This document shows, one piece after another, positions 6,926-11,575 of a stretch of DNA of 11,575 bases. The notes under the pieces are model-generated. The model made no database searches. It was not told the origin of the DNA and worked only from the letters and a program-made list of their open reading frames with translations. Each line of letters starts with the position of its first letter. Position 1 is the first letter of the stretch. The stretch comes from JANWHF01 sp036276235 (GTDB lineage Bacteria; Planctomycetota; Phycisphaerae; Tepidisphaerales; Tepidisphaeraceae). The stretch lies in the NCBI GenBank assembly GCA_036276235.1, contig DATBDZ010000390.1:1-11575 (forward strand), given 5' to 3'. The position numbers and the translations under genes are program-made.

Positions 6926-6956
6926 TCGGATTTCGGGATTCGGACTTCGGATTTCG
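6926..6956. repeat. Degenerate heptamer tandem repeat (TCGGATT, about 4.4 copies)
   Basis: The units TCGGATT, TCGGGAT, TCGGACT, TCGGATT and a final TCG follow each other without gaps. Read on the minus strand the block encodes the spurious peptide RNPKSESRNP, a pattern I recall from non-coding dispersed repeats in planctomycete and related genomes. An inverted partial unit (ATCCGGAATCC, 6913-6923) precedes it. It starts seven bases beyond the stop codon at 6964, so it lies in the 3' region of the two-gene minus-strand cassette. It is not protein coding in any convincing frame. Confidence 0.65.
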
Positions 6957-6963
6957 CGACGCC

Positions 6964-7332
6964 CTACTGCTCCCACCATTCAATCAACGTTCCATCGATA
7001 TTGAGCTCCCGGATTTCCCGGTTGATGCCGTTCTCGAATTTCAGCGATGCGTGAAGCAGGTCGATCGCGCTCTCCAGGGCGCGCAGCTCTCTTGCCGCCT
7101 CGCGGCTTAGTCTTCTTGTGTCGTCTTCGGCGTGCATCAGCAGCGACCATCGCCCGAATCGCTCGGCAAACTGGCCGAAATCCGCCTGCGGATGAAAGCG
7201 GCCAAAGTGCCAGTTGCCGTCGATGGAAGTCAGCTCGACGTTGCCGACGTGGCGGCCGTTGATGAACAATTGGCCGTGGCCCGGCCCGCTGGGGTGAAGT
7301 CGTCCGTGAGCTGATGTCCGATGTGCGAGCAT
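6964..7332 (-). CDS. Hypothetical protein, 122 residues, second gene of a two-gene cassette
   Basis: I do not recognise a named family. The protein begins MLAHRTSAHGRLHPSG, then has a beta-rich part GQLFINGRHVGNVELTSIDG (25-44) and GNWHFGRFHPQADF, a likely helix with GRWSLLMHAEDDTRRLSREA (70-89), and ends ELNIDGTLIEWWEQ. A coiled, charged helix spans about 82-108. There is no signal peptide or membrane segment, so it is probably cytosolic. The ATG at 7332 has AAGGA seven bases upstream, which decides it over an in-frame start at 7419 that would overlap the neighbouring gene. It follows the Cys/His-rich gene after a 14-base gap, so the two are probably one transcript. The repeating G-x-x-x-G-x-[VI] strands suggest a small beta-sandwich followed by a helix, but this is only a guess. 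Confidence 0.75.
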   Translation of the reverse strand: MLAHRTSAHGRLHPSGPGHGQLFINGRHVGNVELTSIDGNWHFGRFHPQADFGQFAERFGRWSLLMHAEDDTRRLSREAARELRALESAIDLLHASLKFENGINREIRELNIDGTLIEWWEQ

Positions 7333-7346
7333 TTGATCATCCTTGC

Positions 7347-7679
7347 TTACCGGTGCCCGGTCAGTTCTCCCAACAGATGGATGACGCGCGGCGTGTGGCC
7401 ATGTAGGGGGTCGAAGCACTCATGGACATGCACGCCATGTAAGGTCTGCGCGCGTTGAATCGCCTTGTGCATCGCGGGCTTGTAGTGGCCGACCATGGGG
7501 TCCAGATTGAGCGCCGTCTGCCGCAATTGCGGAAGTGCGGCGAACAGTGGGCAATCGGCTTCGCACGTGAGCGGCAAATCCGGGTGAACGGCTTCGCCGG
7601 GCGTTCGATTCGGGCAGATCGCGCAGACGCGCGCCCGAAGGGCGCGCTCCGTGGTTTGAAGAGTTGGGATGTGCCGCAT
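7347..7679 (-). CDS. Cys/His-rich hypothetical protein, 110 residues, putative metal binding
   Basis: No named family is recognised. The N-terminal half has CAIC (Cys19, Cys22) and CEADC (Cys39, Cys43), a C-x2-C-x16-C-x3-C spacing that could bind zinc or an iron-sulfur cluster. The C-terminal half is rich in His (residues 65, 71, 81, 84, 86, 93, 95, 101, 109) and has a fifth Cys at 88 in HGVHVHEC. The middle, FAALPQLRQTALNLDPMVGH, looks like helices. There is no signal peptide. The ATG at 7679 is preceded by AAGGGAG with six bases between, a strong ribosome binding site. It is first in a two-gene unit with the 122-residue gene and is divergent from the patatin gene, whose start is 115 bases away. 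The motif TPGE after the first Cys pair and the whole Cys pattern seem purposeful rather than random. Confidence 0.75.
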   Translation of the reverse strand: MRHIPTLQTTERALRARVCAICPNRTPGEAVHPDLPLTCEADCPLFAALPQLRQTALNLDPMVGHYKPAMHKAIQRAQTLHGVHVHECFDPLHGHTPRVIHLLGELTGHR

Positions 7680-7755
7680 GACTGGCTCCCTTCGTTATAT
7701 TCTTCACTGGATAATACGCTTCAGTTCATTTCAAGTGCTGTAGGGAATTGCCTCA

Positions 7756-7785
7756 TTTCCACATCAGGGAGTCGGCCCGTACAAT
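7756..7785 (+). promoter_or_regulatory. Candidate promoter of the patatin gene, apparently leaderless
   Basis: TACAAT (7780-7785) matches the -10 consensus at five of six bases, and TTTCCA (7756-7761) matches the -35 consensus at four of six, with 18 bases between. The ATG follows the -10 box after only eight bases, so transcription would begin at or next to the start codon. No Shine-Dalgarno sequence is visible, which agrees with leaderless translation. Confidence 0.5.
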
Positions 7786-7793
7786 CCCCACCG

Positions 7794-9242
7794 ATGCGCC
7801 ACGGATGCATACGCAAGGCATGGATCGCCGTCGTGTTGACGATCGTCGGCTGCCAGCCGGTCGATCGGCCGCTCAATTCCCATTCGATCGGTCCGGAAAA
7901 GTGGGTGCACAACGCCACCCGCGCCGCGGTGCTGGCGGAGGTGATTGCGCCGCAGGATGAAGAGGCGACCGGCGTGAAGCCGCAGACTTCCGTGCGACCG
8001 ACGTCCGGCCCGGCGGCGACCCCCGCCGACGGGGACGGCGTCTTTGTCGGGCTGGCGATCAGCGGGGGCGGATCGCGCTCCGCCAATTTCGCCGCCGCCT
8101 GCATGCTCCAGTTGCAACGGCTCGGATTGATGCAGCGTGTCGATTACATCTCGACCGTCAGCGGCGGCTCGCTCGCCGGCGCGTATTACTGCGTCAGTGA
8201 CGATACCCAATGGGTGCCGGCGAATGTTCAGAAGGAACTGACCCATCATTTTGCGACCGACGCGATTTATGAAACCTTGCTCCCCTGGAACTGGATCGGC
8301 TTTACGTTCTCGAGCCTGGATCGCAGCGATCTGCTGGCGGGTGTGTTCGCCAAAAATCTTCTTGGCCGCGACGGCAAGCCGCTCACTTTTGCCGACCTGC
8401 GCGCCGACCGCCCGCGGCTATTGATCAACGCCACCGATCTCCAGGCGGCACGCCGATTTGTTTTCTGCAACGAAACGTTCGATGGGCTTAATTCCAATCT
8501 GGCGAAATATCCGCTGTCGTACGCGGTAACCGCCAGCTCGGCGGTGCCGGTGGTGCTGCATCCGGTGGCGCTGGAAGATTATTCGACGACTTTTGTGCAA
8601 TACCGCCATCTGGTGGACGGCGGCGTGATCGACAATCTCGGCGTGCAGACGCTCGCCGAAACATATGGTGCCCAGGTGCGTTCCGCGGCGGATCGCGGAC
8701 AGCCCGATCCCTATCCGAAGGGCGCTGTCTTTGTGCTGCTGGATGCCAAGACGCGGTTCAATTCGAAGATCGGCGATAGCCGCGATATCGGGCTGATCGC
8801 CAGCCTCGAATCCGCCGCCGGACTCACATCTACGGTGCTGGTGAACCGCGCCAGCTCGGCGACGCTTTCGGAGTTGATTGTTAATGGCGCGCAAGACACG
8901 ACGACCGCCGCGCAAATCCGTAATTACGTCACGCAGCTCAGCGATGACGGTTTCATCCGCTTCACCGACAAGCGCGGACATCCCGTGCGCGTGCTCTATG
9001 TTGCACTGGCGCAGGTGAATAGTCTGCGAAATGTTCCATCGAGTGGCTTCACGGAATACATCAACTCGATGGGCACGTATTTCAATATCAGCCACGCAGA
9101 CGCCCGCGGGCTGTACGAGGCGGCCAGCCTGCTGATGCACGAGAAATTCGAGGCGCGGGTGAAGGAACTGCTCGAGGAAATTTCGCCGGGAAAAGGAACG
9201 CCGACCGCGACGGGACCGAGCACAGTGAAATCAGCGCCGTAG
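7794..9242 (+). CDS. Patatin-like phospholipase, probable lipoprotein
   Basis: This 482-residue protein is a patatin-type serine lipid acyl hydrolase. It starts with a basic segment and hydrophobic core (WIAVVLTIVGC) ending in a lipobox-like IVGC; Cys20 would be lipidated and Gln21 favours the outer membrane. A Pro/Thr-rich linker (about 55-80) leads to the patatin core: the oxyanion loop ISGGGSRSA (89-97), the nucleophile Ser126 in STVSGGSLAGAYY (120-132), and the catalytic Asp275 in LVDGGVIDNLG (273-283). The elbow reads GGSLA rather than the textbook GxSxG. The reading frame is open from 7455, but that part is antisense to the Cys/His-rich gene; the ATG at 7794 is chosen because the signal peptide begins there. 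It probably releases fatty acids from phospholipids or related esters in the periplasm or outer membrane. It is followed by a palindromic spacer. Confidence 0.9.
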   Translation: MRHGCIRKAWIAVVLTIVGCQPVDRPLNSHSIGPEKWVHNATRAAVLAEVIAPQDEEATGVKPQTSVRPTSGPAATPADGDGVFVGLAISGGGSRSANFAAACMLQLQRLGLMQRVDYISTVSGGSLAGAYYCVSDDTQWVPANVQKELTHHFATDAIYETLLPWNWIGFTFSSLDRSDLLAGVFAKNLLGRDGKPLTFADLRADRPRLLINATDLQAARRFVFCNETFDGLNSNLAKYPLSYAVTASSAVPVVLHPVALEDYSTTFVQYRHLVDGGVIDNLGVQTLAETYGAQVRSAADRGQPDPYPKGAVFVLLDAKTRFNSKIGDSRDIGLIASLESAAGLTSTVLVNRASSATLSELIVNGAQDTTTAAQIRNYVTQLSDDGFIRFTDKRGHPVRVLYVALAQVNSLRNVPSSGFTEYINSMGTYFNISHADARGLYEAASLLMHEKFEARVKELLEEISPGKGTPTATGPSTVKSAP

Positions 9243-9264
9243 CGGACTGGGTCGATTGCTCAGC

Positions 9265-9350
9265 GGGTGCCACAGGTCGCGGTACTCCGAAACCTGTGCG
9301 AGTAGCGCACGGCAAGCACAGGTCTGCGAGTACGCCGACCTGTGGCACTC
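9265..9350. repeat. Nested imperfect palindrome, REP-like dispersed element candidate
   Basis: The 21 bases at 9267-9287 pair with 9328-9348 at 19 of 21 positions, the only mismatches being a CG/GC swap; one G-T wobble and one more pair extend the outside. Inside, after a 4 by 4 internal loop, ACCTGTGC (9292-9299) pairs with GCACAGGT (9316-9323) around a 16-base loop. The word CACAGGT and its complement occur four times. It fills most of the gap between the patatin stop and the GNAT gene. No T-run follows, so termination is possible but not shown. Bases 9243-9407 otherwise show only the GNAT promoter candidate. Confidence 0.7.
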
Positions 9351-9394
9351 AAACAGTTCCACCACCGCACATCCACGCCACGCGGCATTCGTGT

Positions 9395-9400
9395 TATCTT
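9395..9400 (+). promoter_or_regulatory. Candidate -10 box of the GNAT-hydrolase pair, apparently leaderless
   Basis: TATCTT lies seven bases before the ATG at 9408 and fits the TANNNT form of the -10 element. It is flanked by a short inverted repeat, TTCGT (9388-9392) and ACGAA (9401-9405). The usual -35 position holds TCCACG (9372-9377), a poor match. No Shine-Dalgarno sequence precedes the ATG. Confidence 0.35.
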
Positions 9401-9407
9401 ACGAAGC

Positions 9408-9968
9408 ATGGACATCCGTCCGGTCCAACCCGCCGACTTGAACGCGCTGATCGAAATCGACGGCACTGTCGAATCATCGCATTACCTTCATGTCGATCGA
9501 TCGGGCGAAGGTTTGACCATCCAATGGAAAGTCGAAGAGCGGCCATTGCGCACCAAATGGGTCGATCGCAATCGCCCTTCCGATGAGTTGCAGTTTCTCT
9601 TGAAGCAGATCGCCAGCGGAGTTGAGGAAGGCATTGCCGTGCTGGCCGAGCACGATGGGGCGATGATCGGATTGATGCTCGCGCAGCCGATGCCGCACTA
9701 TGGCACGATGCGACTGATCGATATCCGCATCGATTATGATTTTCGACGCCAGGGTCTGGCCTCCGGGATGCTTTACCAACTGATCACGGAGGCGCGAAAT
9801 CTGGAGCTGCGCGCGGTGACGGCTGAAGTCGCCGCCAACAACGAGCCGGCCTGCCGGCTGCTTCTGAAGCTCGGCTTTGACCTGGCCGGCCTGGATACGC
9901 AGCGGCATTCGAATCACGATCTGGTTAAAGAAGCCGCGACTTTGTTGTGGTATGCTTCGCTTGCGTGA
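9408..9968 (+). CDS. GNAT family N-acetyltransferase
   Basis: This 186-residue protein starts MDIRPVQPADLNALIEID, the usual first strand and helix of GNAT acetyltransferases. The acetyl-CoA binding motif A is at about 104-125: IDIRIDYDFRRQGLASGMLY, with the R-x-x-G-x-A pyrophosphate loop (RRQGLA). Motif B follows with EVAANNEPACRLLLKLGFDL (144-163), where the Asn and the alpha-helix after it complete the CoA site. The length is normal for a single-domain GNAT. It would transfer acetyl from acetyl-CoA to an amine in the cytosol; the substrate cannot be told. The ATG at 9408 is chosen over an in-frame start at 9342, which would begin inside the palindromic repeat and add non-homologous residues. 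Its TGA overlaps the GTG start of the next gene, so the two are probably co-translated. Confidence 0.88.
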   Translation: MDIRPVQPADLNALIEIDGTVESSHYLHVDRSGEGLTIQWKVEERPLRTKWVDRNRPSDELQFLLKQIASGVEEGIAVLAEHDGAMIGLMLAQPMPHYGTMRLIDIRIDYDFRRQGLASGMLYQLITEARNLELRAVTAEVAANNEPACRLLLKLGFDLAGLDTQRHSNHDLVKEAATLLWYASLA

Positions 9969-11473
9969 ACCGAGCACCATTGATTGTCGCGTTGTGGATT
10001 GCGCTCTGCGCCGGATCATCGCTGCACGGCGCCCTTCCCGTGCTTCCTGTTCCTCCGGCGGGTCTGGGCGTGCCGCTTGATCCGCAGCCGATGCCGCGCG
10101 AAACGTTGGTGGGACTTTACCGTGTCGAGCTTGGGTCGCTCTTTCAACCCGACAAGGCCGATGCGATTTTGCAGGCCCACGCTTTGCTCGAAGCTTATTT
10201 TGCCGCTCCGTCGTTGGCGCAGCGGCGATCGATCGTCAAATCCATCGAAGCACTGAATGTCGATCCGGCGATCATCGGCCGCCTCACGCGTGTTCGCGCT
10301 CGCTGGGCGGCGCTGGCACCGGGCGTTTATTACGTCAACGAAAAGCGCGGGCCGTTTGTCGTTCGATATTTCCTGGGCGTGCCTAAAGGGTACGACCGCA
10401 CGAAGGCGTCGCCGCTGGTCGTGAAGCTGGCGCTGATCGACGCGCTGCTGAATCAAACGCCCGCCGACGCCGCGGCGGTTACGAATCTCTTCAACGGCTC
10501 GGTCAGCGCAGAATTGGCGAAGCATCCGGATGCGATCGTGCTGATGCCGCTGCCGGATCTGGCGAATCTTTACGGCCCCAGCACCGCCGGGATGAACGAC
10601 GTGATTCAGGCGATGCTGCACGCCGCCGATCGCGTGAACATCGATCCGGCGCGGGTGTATCTGTTTGGCCAATCGTTGTCGGCGTTTTCGGCGTGGAATC
10701 TGGCACTACATTATCCGACGTATTTCGCGTCGTTTGCCGCAATGTCGGGCGGCATCCGCGCCGATTGGCAGCGGTCGCGGCTGATCAACCTCGCCAACAC
10801 GCTGCCGGTTTTTTGGGCCGATGCGGACGACAAAATCGTTCGCCCTGATCTGTCGCGCAATGTTGCGCGCTCGCTGAAGAATCTGAAGATCGATGCGGAG
10901 TTTCAGGAGACCAAGGGCCTTGGGCACACGCCCTCTGATGCGATTCTCGACGATCGCTACGCGCGGCTGCGCTCGCGCGTGCGGCCGCTTTATCCGGAGC
11001 AAGTATGGGTGGAATCAACGCGGCCCGAATCCGTCTTCGGCCGCGCCGATTGGGTGCAGATGTGGCAACCTGCGGCGCCGGGGAAGGACCACATCGTCTC
11101 TCTTCGCCGCGGCGGGTTTATCAATATATTCGACAACGCCGAGAGCATCCGCGCGACACGAACTGGTAATCACATCGATCTGATAGCGGACAATGTCGAT
11201 TCGCTTCGCCTGTTCCTGAACGATCAGATGATCGATACGAGCCGGCCGATCAGCGTGACGGTAAACAAGAAAACCAAGTTTGAGGGAAAGATCACGCCGA
11301 GTGCTGAAGAGATGCTGATGGACCAGCTCACGCTGGGCCGCGGCTGGCGATATTACACGGCGGTGTTGGATATCGATCTTGTTGACCGCCCCGCCACCAA
11401 TCCGACAACGCGGCCGACAACGGCCCCCACCACACCAACACGCCGGCGCGGGATTACGATCGGGCCTGGATAG
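9965..11473 (+). CDS. Secreted alpha/beta hydrolase (esterase / PHB depolymerase-like)
   Basis: The 502-residue protein begins VNRAPLIVALWIALCAGSS, a likely signal peptide cleaved near 20-23. Residues about 130-330 form an alpha/beta hydrolase: strand and loop FVVRYFLGVPKGYD, the nucleophile elbow LFGQSLSAFSAW with Ser237, Asp289 in FWADADDKIV, and His321 in GLGHTPSD, a complete Ser-Asp-His triad. The arrangement resembles putative esterases and poly-hydroxybutyrate depolymerase-like enzymes. A second beta-rich domain (about 345-470, with DSLRLFLNDQMIDTSRPISV) is often seen after such hydrolases in planctomycetes. The end is Thr/Pro-rich (PTTRPTTAPTTPT) then basic. The GTG at 9965 is chosen because it overlaps the previous stop (GTGA) and puts the signal peptide first; an in-frame ATG at 9947 adds six residues. 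A TATGCT word eight bases before the GTG could also serve a leaderless transcript. The substrate is unknown. Confidence 0.85.
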   Translation: MNRAPLIVALWIALCAGSSLHGALPVLPVPPAGLGVPLDPQPMPRETLVGLYRVELGSLFQPDKADAILQAHALLEAYFAAPSLAQRRSIVKSIEALNVDPAIIGRLTRVRARWAALAPGVYYVNEKRGPFVVRYFLGVPKGYDRTKASPLVVKLALIDALLNQTPADAAAVTNLFNGSVSAELAKHPDAIVLMPLPDLANLYGPSTAGMNDVIQAMLHAADRVNIDPARVYLFGQSLSAFSAWNLALHYPTYFASFAAMSGGIRADWQRSRLINLANTLPVFWADADDKIVRPDLSRNVARSLKNLKIDAEFQETKGLGHTPSDAILDDRYARLRSRVRPLYPEQVWVESTRPESVFGRADWVQMWQPAAPGKDHIVSLRRGGFINIFDNAESIRATRTGNHIDLIADNVDSLRLFLNDQMIDTSRPISVTVNKKTKFEGKITPSAEEMLMDQLTLGRGWRYYTAVLDIDLVDRPATNPTTRPTTAPTTPTRRRGITIGPG

Positions 11474-11495
11474 GCTTCGGTAGAATGAGCTTGTT

Positions 11496-11521
11496 CCCTC
11501 CCCCGGTACTCCGGGGGAGGG
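11496..11521 (+). repeat. GC-rich hairpin, possible terminator or part of a dispersed repeat
   Basis: CCCTCCCCCGG (11496-11506) and CCGGGGGAGGG (11511-11521) pair perfectly over 11 bases with a TACT loop. The hairpin begins 22 bases after the stop codon of the hydrolase gene, a typical terminator position, but no T-run follows. The sequence also fits the widely dispersed repeat whose reverse reading gives the spurious peptide NPLPNPPPEYRG, so both roles are possible. Confidence 0.65.
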
Positions 11522-11523
11522 TT

Positions 11524-11575
11524 AGGGAGGGGGTTCGCGGGACAGGCGCTAGCTCTACACAACCCCCTCCCCTGC
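11524..11575. repeat. Second GC-rich inverted pair, cut by the window end
   Basis: GGGAGGGGGTT (11525-11535) is complementary to AACCCCCTCCC (11561-11571), enclosing 25 bases that include a CGCTAGC word. Together with the preceding hairpin it suggests one composite palindromic element that continues past the window. No gene is visible here. Confidence 0.5.

Noticed and set aside
7455..7793. Upstream extension of the patatin reading frame
   Set aside because: The extra 113 codons are antisense to the Cys/His-rich gene and would bury the signal peptide and lipobox in the middle of the protein.
9256..9441. Short frames across the spacer between the patatin and GNAT genes
   Set aside because: They read through the palindromic repeat, which explains why the frame stays open; no ribosome binding site or conserved motif.
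11353..11562. Minus-strand frame at the right end encoding NPLPNPPPEYRG
   Set aside because: It is the translation of a GC-rich dispersed repeat plus the antisense of the hydrolase C-terminus, a well-known kind of spurious protein.

Overview
The window looks like part of a Planctomycetota chromosome, probably Phycisphaerae-like. This is inferred from gene content: a sigma factor of the planctomycete-expanded ECF-like type beside a serine/threonine kinase with the VALKVIKPGMD signature, a threonine/proline-rich PTTRPTTAPTT protein tail, and dispersed non-coding repeats of the kind common in these genomes. No rRNA, tRNA or CRISPR array was seen.

Left edge (1-217): the last 38 codons of an ISL3-type transposase and the probable right end of that insertion sequence, lying just past the 3' end of the first operon. 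Minus-strand operon (218-5716, read right to left): a membrane protein fusing an MFS-like transporter to a spermidine synthase-like domain, then an ECF-like sigma factor, then a membrane-anchored Ser/Thr kinase with a TPR-like C-terminal region. The spacings are 1 and 2 bases, so the three are probably translated together and may form one signalling and metabolic unit. Its upstream region (5717-6226) carries a cluster of TGTAGCGC boxes, three of them in tandem with a 10-bp period, plus two strong inverted repeats.

Middle (6227-7679): a single minus-strand gene resembling DUF6398 proteins, a spacer with a heptamer tandem repeat, and a two-gene minus-strand cassette of unknown function. The cassette encodes a Cys/His-rich 110-residue protein and a 122-residue protein, both with good ribosome binding sites.

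Right part (7794-11473, plus strand): a patatin-like phospholipase lipoprotein, a spacer filled by a large nested palindrome (REP-like), a GNAT acetyltransferase, and a secreted alpha/beta hydrolase whose GTG start overlaps the acetyltransferase stop (GTGA). The window ends in another GC-rich palindromic repeat. The patatin and GNAT genes have no Shine-Dalgarno sequence but a TANNNT-type -10 box 7-8 bases before the start codon, which suggests leaderless transcripts.
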